Shown piece after piece: positions 32,250 to 40,389 of a DNA stretch of 64,000 bases. Below the pieces are notes generated by a model. It made no database searches, had not been told where the DNA came from, and saw only the letters and a program-made list of their open reading frames with translations. This DNA comes from Anaerozeibacter quisquiliarum (GTDB taxonomy: Bacteria; Bacillota; Clostridia; Christensenellales; Aristaeellaceae), in assembly GCA_051162045.1 (NCBI GenBank), contig JBISDI010000001.1; one strand, 5' to 3'. The position numbers were made by a program, and so were the translations under genes. Every line of letters starts with the position of its first letter. Positions within the stretch are counted from its first letter, which is position 1.

Positions 32250-33209
32250 CTATACCGTCTCCAGCCAATCCGCCACGTCCGCTTCCCCGATCGCCCTCGC
32301 GCGCTCGGCCAGCGCTTCGCCGCGCCAGGGCGCGCCCTCGAGCGCGGTTTCGAGCCGCGCCTTCAGCGTCTCGTCCATCGCGTCGGTGAACACCTTGATG
32401 CCGGTCGCGCGGCCACCCAACACATCGGCGAACAGCTCCACGCCGCCCCAGTCGAACCGGGCGCTCAATCGGATCGAGCCCGCGGGCGACGCGCCGTAGT
32501 TCCAGTCCCAGCCGGCGTACTTCGCGTTCAGCGCGTCGAGCCCCGGCATCACGACATCTTCCGCGCGGCAGGCCGCCGCCGCGCCATACTCGCGGCAGAA
32601 GGCGTCGATCATCGCCCGCTTCATCGACCCGACGTCCACCTCGCCCAACTCCGCCAGGTTGACCACCCGCGACTTAACCGACTTGACGCCCTTGGCCTTG
32701 AGCTTATCGGACGCGACGTTCAGGTAGCGCGGCAATATCCCCATGTCCACCGACACCAGGATCGTGCCGTGGTGCAGCGCCGAGTGCTTGAGCAGCCGGA
32801 ACGCGTTGCCCGAAAACTTGCGCCCGCCGGCCGTCAGGTCGTTGCGCCCGCTGGCCTCGGCCTCAATGCCGTGCGCGCGCACCGCGTCCAGCACCACGCG
32901 CAGCTGGCGCGCAACGTCGTAGTCCTCGCGCGGCACGATGAACGAAAAATTCAGGTTGCCCAGGTCGTGGTACACCGCGCCGCCGCCCGACGAGCGGCGC
33001 GCGAGCGTGCCGCCCTCGGCCTCCAGCAGCTGCGTGTGGCACTCGCCCCAGGCGTTTTGGCCCGCGCCGATCACCACCGTGTGCTTGTTCTGCCACAAAA
33101 ACAACAGCGCCTGCCCGGCCGGCAAGTTCGTCAGCAGCGCGTCCTCGAGCGCCAGGTTCCGGTGGGGGTCTACACAGTCGGTCGCCAGGATACGGGTGGA
33201 TGTAATCAT
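32250..33209 (-). CDS. lplA: Lipoate-protein ligase A
   Basis: Attaches lipoate to apoproteins through lipoyl-AMP; 319 residues, with an N-terminal catalytic and a C-terminal accessory domain. Landmarks are RRSSGGGAVYHDLGNLNFSF (71-90) and the lysine motif GGRKFSGNA (K131). The open frame runs far upstream through the AEC gene, but the ATG at 33209 has AAAGGAG at good spacing and follows the AEC stop by 11 bases. No lipoylated complex (glycine cleavage or 2-oxoacid dehydrogenase) is in the window. Confidence 0.95.
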   Translation of the reverse strand: MITSTRILATDCVDPHRNLALEDALLTNLPAGQALLFLWQNKHTVVIGAGQNAWGECHTQLLEAEGGTLARRSSGGGAVYHDLGNLNFSFIVPREDYDVARQLRVVLDAVRAHGIEAEASGRNDLTAGGRKFSGNAFRLLKHSALHHGTILVSVDMGILPRYLNVASDKLKAKGVKSVKSRVVNLAELGEVDVGSMKRAMIDAFCREYGAAAACRAEDVVMPGLDALNAKYAGWDWNYGASPAGSIRLSARFDWGGVELFADVLGGRATGIKVFTDAMDETLKARLETALEGAPWRGEALAERARAIGEADVADWLETV

Positions 33210-33220
33210 CTGTCTCTCCT

Positions 33221-34147
33221 TTAATTCAGATACGGGATCAGCGCCATGTAGGCCGGGATCAGCAGCAGAGACAAAAGCGTGGACAGCAGCAGCCCGCCGG
33301 CCGCGTACTCGACATCCGCGCCGCGGTCGCCCGCCGCGATCGTGGTCTGCGTCATGACCGGCATCGCCGCCTGGATCAGCAGCACGTTGCGGGTGAACGC
33401 GTCGACCGGCGTCACGATCACCGCGAGCAGCAGCAGCGCCGGCGACAGGACGAACCGCCCGATCAGCATCGCCGCATAGCCCCCGTGCCACTTGAGCGAC
33501 CCGCGCTTTATCATGCGCATAATCACGTAGCCGGTGTAGATCAGCGAGAGCGGCGTGACCAGGGCGCCCAGGTACTTGGCCGCGCGCATCGCAAACGCGG
33601 GCAGCGTCCAGCCCATGAGGATCAGGGCGACGCTCAGCAGGAAGGCCACGAACGGCATCGGGAAGAGCTTCCTGATCTCGATCTTCCCGCGCCGGCCGCC
33701 GTCGCGCGCCATCAGAAAACAGCCCGCCGACCAGAACAGGCTGGTGTTGGCCACGTAGTACAAGAGAGCGTAGGGCATGGCCCCGTCGCCGAACAGCCCC
33801 ACCGACACCGGCACGCCGATGAACACCGAATTCGAGAACGCGAACATGCAGGTGAACACCCCGCGCCGATTCCCCTCGATTTTCAAAAGCCGCGCGACGA
33901 TCAGCCCCAGCGCGACCGTCAGCCCCATCGACAGGTAGGAGGCCGCGATACCGCCCGCGCTCGCAAGCAGGCGTTCGCGGGTGAATTCGGTCAGCATGTT
34001 CGAGATCACCAGCGAAAACATGCCCACGTCGACCGTCAGCCGCGCGACCAACTTCGCGCCCGCCTCGTCGAGCCACCCGGCGTGCGTGAGCGCCATGCCC
34101 ACGCCGATCAGCAGGAAGATCGACGCCACCACCGATACCGCGGCCAT
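33221..34147 (-). CDS. AEC-family (auxin efflux carrier type) transporter
   Basis: Integral membrane protein of 308 residues with about ten TM segments in two inverted five-TM halves. Family features include the N-terminal FLLIGVGMALTHAGWLDE, FAFSNSVFIGVPVSVGLFGDGAMPYALLYY at the first crossover and LIQAAMPVMTQTTIAA at the second. Bacterial AEC carriers move malate, malonate or other organic acids; the substrate is not predictable here. It stands between the aminopeptidase gene (28 bases upstream) and lplA. Confidence 0.92.
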   Translation of the reverse strand: MAAVSVVASIFLLIGVGMALTHAGWLDEAGAKLVARLTVDVGMFSLVISNMLTEFTRERLLASAGGIAASYLSMGLTVALGLIVARLLKIEGNRRGVFTCMFAFSNSVFIGVPVSVGLFGDGAMPYALLYYVANTSLFWSAGCFLMARDGGRRGKIEIRKLFPMPFVAFLLSVALILMGWTLPAFAMRAAKYLGALVTPLSLIYTGYVIMRMIKRGSLKWHGGYAAMLIGRFVLSPALLLLAVIVTPVDAFTRNVLLIQAAMPVMTQTTIAAGDRGADVEYAAGGLLLSTLLSLLLIPAYMALIPYLN

Positions 34148-34175
34148 GCTACTCGCCCCTTTTGTATAAACTTCA

Positions 34176-35291
34176 TTATTTCAACTGATCCGGGTTCAGG
34201 CAGTTGAGGTCCTCCGGCACGAACAGCCCGTCCTTGCGGATCAGTTCGCCGTCGAACCACATCTCGCCCCCGCCCATCTCGGCCGTTTGAATGGCGACCA
34301 GGTCCCAGTGGATCGCGGAGCGGTTCCCGTTGTCGCAGTCCTCATAGGCCTTGCCGGGCGTGAAGTGGAACGAGCCCGCGATCTTCTCGTCGAACAGCGT
34401 GTCCTTCATCGCGCGCGTGATGTAGGGGTTGACACCGATCGCGAACTCGCCCACGTAGCGCGCGCCCTCGTCGGTGTCGAAGATCTTGTTGATGCGCTCG
34501 CTGTCGTTGGCCGTGGCGCGTGTGATCTTGCCGTTCTCGAAGGTCAGGCACACCTGCTCGAATGTGAAGCCATGGCAGATCGAGGGCGTGTTGTAGGTGA
34601 TGCAACCGTTCACGCTGTCGCGAACCGGCGCGGTGTACACCTCGCCGTCGGGGATGTTGCAATCGCCCGCGCACTTGATGGCCTTCATGCCCTTGATCGA
34701 GAACCGCAAATCGGTGCCGGGCGCAACGATGCGCACCCGGTCGGTCGCCTCCATCCGGCGGACCAGCGCGTCCATGGCCGCGCTCATCTTGGCGTAGTCC
34801 AGGCAGCAAACGTCGAAGTAATAGTCCTCAAACGCCTCGGTTGACATGCCGGCCTGCTGCGCCATCGAGGGCGTCGGGTAGCGCAGCACCACCCAGCGCG
34901 TGTCGGGCACACGGATGTTGCCGTGCACCTTCGACCAGACCTCCTTCGTGAACAGTTGGTGTCTGTCCGCCGGCACGTCGCTCATCTCGCTCGCGTTGTC
35001 GCCCGCGCGCAGCCCGATGTAGGCCTGCATCTGCTTCATGAACGCGCCCTCGGACTCGGCCATCAGCTTCGCCTGTTCCCCGGTCAGGCCGCGGGTCAGC
35101 GCGCGGTTGACCGAGGCGTCCTTGAGCCACACGAATGGCATCGCGCCCACGGCGTACGCCTCCCCGACCAGCGCGTTCACGAGCGCGGTTTCAAGCCCGG
35201 TGTTCTCGATCAATACCTTGTCGCCCGGCCCCGCCTTGCAGGAATACCGGATCAGGTTGCGCGCGAGTTGCGAAATGCGCGGATCCTTCAT
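34176..35291 (-). CDS. M29-family metallo-aminopeptidase
   Basis: Cytosolic aminopeptidase of 371 residues of the AmpS/PepS/aminopeptidase T type. Conserved stretches include GDKVLIENTG, the central GTDLRFSIKG, EFAIGVNP (metal-ligand Glu), and FHFTPGKAYEDCDNGNRSAIHWDLV (His and His-x-Asp ligands of the dinuclear site). The frame extends 71 codons further upstream through its promoter; ATG at 35291 with GGAGG nine bases away is the correct start. It is the first gene of the unit with the AEC carrier and lplA. Confidence 0.93.
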   Translation of the reverse strand: MKDPRISQLARNLIRYSCKAGPGDKVLIENTGLETALVNALVGEAYAVGAMPFVWLKDASVNRALTRGLTGEQAKLMAESEGAFMKQMQAYIGLRAGDNASEMSDVPADRHQLFTKEVWSKVHGNIRVPDTRWVVLRYPTPSMAQQAGMSTEAFEDYYFDVCCLDYAKMSAAMDALVRRMEATDRVRIVAPGTDLRFSIKGMKAIKCAGDCNIPDGEVYTAPVRDSVNGCITYNTPSICHGFTFEQVCLTFENGKITRATANDSERINKIFDTDEGARYVGEFAIGVNPYITRAMKDTLFDEKIAGSFHFTPGKAYEDCDNGNRSAIHWDLVAIQTAEMGGGEMWFDGELIRKDGLFVPEDLNCLNPDQLK

Positions 35292-35324
35292 AAAAAAGCG
35301 CCTCCTCGGAATCATACTCTGATT

Positions 35325-35353
35325 ATTATAATAAGCCGTCGGGCGAAAGTCAA
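35325..35353 (-). promoter_or_regulatory. Promoter of the aminopeptidase-AEC-lplA unit
   Basis: TTGACT (35353-35348), 17 bases, perfect TATAAT (35330-35325) on the minus strand. It stands back to back with the dnaD promoter. Confidence 0.85.
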
Positions 35354-35358
35354 AACAT

Positions 35359-35387
35359 TTGCGCGGCGCACGCGTTTGTGGTAGAAT
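35359..35387 (+). promoter_or_regulatory. Promoter of the dnaD operon (TTGCGC -35)
   Basis: TTGCGC (35359-35364), 17 bases, TAGAAT (35382-35387). The leader to the GGAGG of dnaD is about 20 bases. Confidence 0.75.
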
Positions 35388-35424
35388 GTGTGTTACCGAT
35401 CCCATTATTTTGGAGGCCTGCCGC

Positions 35425-36894
35425 ATGCCCTTTTGCGCTTTTTCGAGCAATTTTGCCCTGTACGACGTGACGCCGGTGGAAAACCTGTTTCTGCTGGAGT
35501 ACATGCCCTATGCCCGCGGCGACTACGTACGGGTGTACCTGTACGGGCTGATGCTGTGCCGCCACAGCGCGGCGGGCGACTCGCTCGACGTGTGCGCGCG
35601 CGTGCTCAACCTGTCCCCCGACAAGGTGCTCGAGGCCTTTCGCTACTGGGAACAAAAGGGGCTGGTGGTGCGCATGAGCGACCAGCCGCCCTCGTTTGCC
35701 TATCAGAACGTGCGCAGCGCCATGCAGGTCGCCGCGCCCGACGATGCGGTGTACGTCTACGGCGAGCTCAACAAGCGGCTCGAGGCCATCTTCGGCAACC
35801 TCGAACGCCGCCACCGCGAGGCCGCGGTCGACTGGGTGGAGGAACTGAAGCTTCCGGTCGACGTGGTGGTCGAGATGGCCCGCCAGGTCGACCGCATGCT
35901 GACCGAGAAGAACGGCGGCAAGCAGCGCCCGATCAACTACGCGTTCGCCGCGCTCAAGGACTGCGCGCTCGACTGGGCGCGCCGCGACATCCGCACAGTA
36001 GAAGCCGCGCACGCCGAAGCCCAAAAGGGGCTGCCGCCCTACCTGGCCGCGCGCAAGGTGCTCTCATCCTTCAACCTGCGCCGCAACCCCACCGCCGCCG
36101 AGGTGGAACTGGCCGCCAAGTGGCTGGGCGAATGGGATTATACCGAGCAGGCGATTGGGGCCGCGCTCACCGAGGTCACCAAGACCGCCAACCCCTCGTT
36201 TGCCTACCTCGACGGCATACTCCGGGGGCAGCGCAGCCGCACGCATTCGGCCGACGCGCGCGAGGAGGTCAAACGGCTGCTCGAGGCGCTGGGCGCGTCC
36301 TCGCGCGCGCCGACCGACGCGCTGATCGAATCCTACGAGACGCTGCTGTCGCAGGGCTTCGCGCCCGAGACCATCCTGCGCGCCGCCAACCTGTGCAACG
36401 CGCGCGGCCGGCGCACGTTCGAGAAGCTGACCGACGTGCTGTCGAAGTGGCTGAGCGAGGGGCTGACCACGCCCGACGCGGTGGATCAGTACCTCGACCG
36501 GCGCGCCCGGCTGCGCAAGCTGACGCTGACCGTGTTCGAAAAGGCGGGCATCGAGCGCGAGCCGACCGACGCCGACATCGACCAGACCCAGGAATGGCTT
36601 GGGTTGGCCGAGCCCGAGCTGATCGAGTGCGCCGCCGAGCGCGCGCGCGGGCTGTCGCTGCCCGCCCGCTCGATCACCAAGCGCCTCAAGGAATGGGCCG
36701 CCGCGGGCATCCGCGATGTGGAGGCCGCCCGCGCGTTCAAGCGGCCGGGCGCACGGCCGGGCACACCGGCAGCCCCGGGGGCGGCGACCGCCCGCAACCC
36801 GGCGCTCAACTACGAGCAGCGCAACTACGACGATCGGTTCTTTGAAGCCTACTTTGCCGACGTCGAGCGTTCGCGCAGGAAGGACGAAGCATGA
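35425..36894 (+). CDS. dnaD: DnaD-type replication initiation/primosome protein
   Basis: Replication protein of 489 residues of the DnaD/DnaB helicase-loader group. The N-terminal domain (FALYDVTPVENLFLLEYM, LNLSPDKVLEAFRYWEQKGLV) is a winged helix. It is followed by two or three C-terminal DnaD-like helical domains with FNLRRNPTAAEVELAAKWLGEW and a later related EKAGIEREPTDADIDQTQEWLG. The last part ends in a Tyr/Arg-rich tail (NYEQRNYDD), a feature of DnaD proteins that bind DNA. The frame opens earlier, but the ATG at 35425 follows GGAGG by eight bases. It overlaps the helicase-loader ATPase gene (ATGA). Confidence 0.9.
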   Translation: MPFCAFSSNFALYDVTPVENLFLLEYMPYARGDYVRVYLYGLMLCRHSAAGDSLDVCARVLNLSPDKVLEAFRYWEQKGLVVRMSDQPPSFAYQNVRSAMQVAAPDDAVYVYGELNKRLEAIFGNLERRHREAAVDWVEELKLPVDVVVEMARQVDRMLTEKNGGKQRPINYAFAALKDCALDWARRDIRTVEAAHAEAQKGLPPYLAARKVLSSFNLRRNPTAAEVELAAKWLGEWDYTEQAIGAALTEVTKTANPSFAYLDGILRGQRSRTHSADAREEVKRLLEALGASSRAPTDALIESYETLLSQGFAPETILRAANLCNARGRRTFEKLTDVLSKWLSEGLTTPDAVDQYLDRRARLRKLTLTVFEKAGIEREPTDADIDQTQEWLGLAEPELIECAAERARGLSLPARSITKRLKEWAAAGIRDVEAARAFKRPGARPGTPAAPGAATARNPALNYEQRNYDDRFFEAYFADVERSRRKDEA

Positions 36895-37844
36895 CGCAGG
36901 CCGAGGCCATCCAGGCGCTCGAGCGCGCATACGCGCAGCGGCGCGCGGAAAACGAGGCCGACCGCGCCGAGCGCCTTAACGAGGCGCGGCGGCTGTCGCC
37001 CGCCATCGCCCATCTCCAGGGCGAAATCGCGTCGGCGCTTTCCGAGGGCGCGCGATCGATGCTGTTGCCCGGCGACGCGCGCGCCGCAGCGCACGCGCTG
37101 AAGGCGCGCGTGGGCGCGCTCAGCGGCGAGATATCCGCCCGTCTCAAAGGAATCGGCCTGCCGCCGGACTACCTCGACATGCGCTACCGCTGCCGGGACT
37201 GCCGCGACACCGGCTACGTCGGCGACGCGCTGCAAACCCGCTGCGCCTGTTTCGAGCGGCAGCTGCTGACGATGCAGTTTGAGCGCGCCCAGGGGAACGC
37301 CGAGCACCGCTTCGAGCGCTTTGATCCCTCGATCTTCCCGAGCGAGGCGCAGCGCGCGCAGGCCGAAGGGGCCCGCGCGATGTGCGAGGATTACGCCCGG
37401 CGCGCCGCCGGCGCGCCGCTCAACCTGGTGCTGATGGGCGCGAGCGGCCTCGGCAAGACCTTCCTGCTGGACAGCATCGCGCACCTTTTGGTCGAGCGGG
37501 GGCATCCGGCGCTGATGGTCACCGGCTTTCGGATGTTCGAGGCCATGCGCGCCTATCACCTAAGCGATGACAGCGGCGCGTTTGAGCAGTTGCTTGAGTG
37601 CCCCTGCCTGCTGATCGACGACCTGGGCACCGAGCCGATGTTCAAGAACATCACGGTGGAGTACCTGTTCACCTTGCTCAACGAGCGCGTCGCCGCCCGC
37701 CGCCGCACCGCCATCGCCACCAACCTCATGCCGGTACAGCTGATCGAGCGCTACGGCGAGCGCGTGGTGTCGCGGCTGCTCGACCGGCAGGCGGCCGAGG
37801 TCGTCCGCCTGACCGGCGAGGACTTGCGGCTGAGGAAGAGCTGA
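36891..37844 (+). CDS. dnaI: DnaI/DnaC-type helicase-loader ATPase
   Basis: AAA+ helicase loader of 317 residues. The N-terminal helical part is followed by a zinc motif (C101, C104, C118, C120), as in DnaI. The ATPase has Walker A GASGLGKT at 183-190, Walker B LLIDDLG, sensor-like IATNLMPVQL and the R-finger region ERVVSRLLDR. It is expected to load the replicative helicase at the origin and restart sites together with the upstream DnaD protein. Start and stop overlap both neighbours. Confidence 0.94.
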   Translation: MTQAEAIQALERAYAQRRAENEADRAERLNEARRLSPAIAHLQGEIASALSEGARSMLLPGDARAAAHALKARVGALSGEISARLKGIGLPPDYLDMRYRCRDCRDTGYVGDALQTRCACFERQLLTMQFERAQGNAEHRFERFDPSIFPSEAQRAQAEGARAMCEDYARRAAGAPLNLVLMGASGLGKTFLLDSIAHLLVERGHPALMVTGFRMFEAMRAYHLSDDSGAFEQLLECPCLLIDDLGTEPMFKNITVEYLFTLLNERVAARRRTAIATNLMPVQLIERYGERVVSRLLDRQAAEVVRLTGEDLRLRKS

Positions 37845-38359
37845 TGGACGAAAAAGCGCAAATCTACGCGCGGCTTACCGCGCTGGGCCTTCGCTACGAG
37901 CGGGCCGGGCACGCGCGGGCCGAAACCATGGAGGATCTCGCGGGCGTTATGCGCTTGCTCGACTGCGTGATCCCCAAGAACCTGTTCCTGACGCCGCGCA
38001 ACCAGTCGGCGTTCTATCTGTGCCTGACGATGCCCAATGCCGCCTTCCACACCGCCGACATTTCAAAGCAAATCGGCTCCGCCCGGCTGAGCTTCGGCCC
38101 GGAGGATCGGCTGATGCAGTATCTGCGCACCTACCCGGGCGCGATCAGCCCGATGGGCCTGATCTTTGACGAGCCGCGCGCGGTGAACCTGCTGGTCGAC
38201 GAGCGCCTATTCCCCCTGCCCCGCCTGGGCTTTCACCCCAACGACAACCGGGAAACGCTGGTGCTGTCGGGGCGTGATTTCTTCGAGGTCTTCCTGCCCT
38301 CGACCGGCCACGCACCGCGAGGCGTGATCCTTTCCAATCCCCCGAATTTGCAATTTTAA
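37844..38359 (+). CDS. proX: ProX/YbaK-type Ala-tRNA(Pro) deacylase
   Basis: Trans-editing protein of 171 residues homologous to the INS domain of prolyl-tRNA synthetase (also named PrdX). Features are ERAGHARAETMED near the N-terminus, the catalytic-lysine stretch IPKNLFLTPRN, FGPEDRLMQYLRTYPGAISPMG and LGFHPNDNRETL. It clears alanine (or cysteine) wrongly attached to tRNA-Pro. Its ATG overlaps the dnaI stop by one base (TGATG), which places it in the replication operon. Confidence 0.9.
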   Translation: MDEKAQIYARLTALGLRYERAGHARAETMEDLAGVMRLLDCVIPKNLFLTPRNQSAFYLCLTMPNAAFHTADISKQIGSARLSFGPEDRLMQYLRTYPGAISPMGLIFDEPRAVNLLVDERLFPLPRLGFHPNDNRETLVLSGRDFFEVFLPSTGHAPRGVILSNPPNLQF

Positions 38360-38377
38360 TCCAATCTGTGGTATGAT
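38348..38377 (+). promoter_or_regulatory. Promoter of parE-parC
   Basis: TTGCAA (38348-38353), 18 bases, TATGAT (38372-38377). The -35 overlaps the last codons of the proX gene; no terminator lies between, so readthrough is also possible. Confidence 0.65.
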
Positions 38378-38409
38378 AATATGTTGAATTCGCTATTTGG
38401 GGGATTGAC

Positions 38410-40389
38410 ATGGCTAACAGCTATACGGCAAGCGACATCACCTTGCTCGAGGGGCTGGATGCGGTGCGCATGCGGCCGGGCATGTACGTCGGCTCGACCG
38501 GCTCGCGCGGGCTGCATCACCTGATCTGGGAGATCGTCGACAATGCGATCGACGAGGCGGCCAACGGCTATGCCACCGAGATTCAGGTGACGCTCAAGAG
38601 GGACGGCTCGTGCGAGGTGTATGACAACGGGCGCGGCATTCCGGTGGACATCCACCCGCAGCTGGGCATCTCGGCGGTCGAGGTGGTCTACACCCAGTTG
38701 CACGCCGGCGGCAAGTTTGACAACAAGAATTATGAATACTCAGGCGGTCTGCACGGCGTGGGCGCGTCGGTGGTCAACGCGCTCTCGCGCTGGCTGGTGG
38801 TGGACGTGTTCCGCGATTTCAGCCATTACCAGATGCGTTTTGCGTCCGTCGAAGACCCGAAGGCCCGCAAGATCCACTCGGGCCAGCCGCAGGGCGCGCT
38901 TCAAAAGGTCGGCAACACCCGCAGGCGCGGCACGCTGGTCACCTTTCTGCCCGACGAGCGCGTGTTCGAGGAGGTCGTGTTTGGCGGCGAGATCGTGCGC
39001 CGGCGCATCCGGGAGCTTGCGTACCTGAACCGGGGCATCTCGTTTAAGTTCACCGACGAGCGGGTCAAGGACGTCGAGCAGCGCACGCGCGAATACCGCT
39101 ACGACGGCGGGCTCGAGGATTTCGCCCGTTACCTGACCAGCGACAAGAACCCGGTCGGCGAGCCGATTCTATTCGAAGGCCGACGCGAGGGCGTGTTCCT
39201 GCGCGCCGCGATCCAGTACACCGACTCCTACACCGAGAACCTGTTCTCGTTCGTCAACAACATCCCGACCGCCGAGGGCGGCACCCACGAGACCGGCTTC
39301 AAGGCGGCGGTGACCCGTGCCTTCAACGACTACGCGCGCCGCGTGGGCGCGCTCAAGGACAAGGACAACAACCTGTCGGGCGACGACTTCCGCGAGGGCA
39401 TGACCGCCGTGATCGCGGTAAACGTCAAGCAGCCGCAGTTCGAGGGCCAGACCAAGGGAAAGCTCGGCAACACCGAGGTGCGTCCCGCCGTGGAAACGAT
39501 CGCGCTCGAGCAGCTGAACCTGTTCTTCGAGGACCTCAAGAACCAGGAGCAGGCGCAGCGCATCGTCGAAAAGGCGGTGCAGGCCGCCAAGGTGCGCGAG
39601 GCGGCGCGCAAGGCGCGCGACGTGGCGCGCGAGAAAAACAGGCTCGAGGCCGCGCCGCTGGTCGGCAAGCTCTCAAGCTGCACCGGGCGCGACGCTTCAA
39701 AAAACGAGCTGTTCATCGTGGAGGGCGACTCGGCCGGCGGCAGCGCCAAGCAGGGGCGCGACCGGCGCTTCCAAGCGATCCTGCCGTTGCGCGGCAAGCC
39801 GCTCAATGCCGAGAAGAAGCGGCTCGACCAGGTGCTGGCCAACGAGGAGTTCCGCTCGATCATCACGGCGCTCGGCACCGGGATCGGCGAGGACTTCGAC
39901 CTCAGTCATCTCAAGTACGACCGGGTGATTATATTGGCCGACGCCGACCAGGACGGCGCGCACATCCGCGCGATTTTGCTGACCTTCTTCTTCCGCTACA
40001 TGAAGGAACTGGTGGCGAGCGGTCACGTCTACATCGGCATGCCGCCCTTGTACAAGTGCGCCAAGGGCGACAAGGTGATCTACTGCTACGACGATAAAGA
40101 GCTCGAACGCGCCACCAAGGCGCTCGGGCGGGGCTATACGATCCAGCGCTACAAGGGCCTGGGCGAGATGAACCCCGAGCAGCTATGGGAGACCACGATG
40201 AGCCCTGAGCGGCGCAAACTTATGCAGGTGACCATCGAGGATGCCACCGAGGCCGAGCGCATGGTGACCGTGCTGATGGGCGACAAGGTCGATCCCCGGC
40301 GCGAGTACATCACGCAGCACGCCAATTTCAATAAGGAAGACCGCTTCATCGAGCACGTGACGTTGGGAGGCGAGGCGCATGGCGAATAA
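38410..40389 (+). CDS. parE: Type II topoisomerase B subunit (ParE-like)
   Basis: ATPase subunit of 659 residues of a type IIA topoisomerase. The GHKL ATPase site includes EIVDNAIDEAANG, DNGRGIPVD and the lid GGLHGVGASVVNAL. The TOPRIM domain shows EGDSAGGSAKQGRDRRFQAI and DADQDGAH (about 511-518), and the end has YKGLGEMNPEQLWETTM. GyrB and ParE are hard to tell apart; I call ParE because the paired A subunit lacks a GyrA box. GGGGG precedes the ATG. It overlaps parC by 11 bases. Confidence 0.85.
   Translation: MANSYTASDITLLEGLDAVRMRPGMYVGSTGSRGLHHLIWEIVDNAIDEAANGYATEIQVTLKRDGSCEVYDNGRGIPVDIHPQLGISAVEVVYTQLHAGGKFDNKNYEYSGGLHGVGASVVNALSRWLVVDVFRDFSHYQMRFASVEDPKARKIHSGQPQGALQKVGNTRRRGTLVTFLPDERVFEEVVFGGEIVRRRIRELAYLNRGISFKFTDERVKDVEQRTREYRYDGGLEDFARYLTSDKNPVGEPILFEGRREGVFLRAAIQYTDSYTENLFSFVNNIPTAEGGTHETGFKAAVTRAFNDYARRVGALKDKDNNLSGDDFREGMTAVIAVNVKQPQFEGQTKGKLGNTEVRPAVETIALEQLNLFFEDLKNQEQAQRIVEKAVQAAKVREAARKARDVAREKNRLEAAPLVGKLSSCTGRDASKNELFIVEGDSAGGSAKQGRDRRFQAILPLRGKPLNAEKKRLDQVLANEEFRSIITALGTGIGEDFDLSHLKYDRVIILADADQDGAHIRAILLTFFFRYMKELVASGHVYIGMPPLYKCAKGDKVIYCYDDKELERATKALGRGYTIQRYKGLGEMNPEQLWETTMSPERRKLMQVTIEDATEAERMVTVLMGDKVDPRREYITQHANFNKEDRFIEHVTLGGEAHGE

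Noticed and set aside
33210..34076. Upstream extension of the lplA frame
   Set aside because: It is an out-of-frame reading of the AEC transporter gene; the ATG at 33209 has a strong ribosome site.
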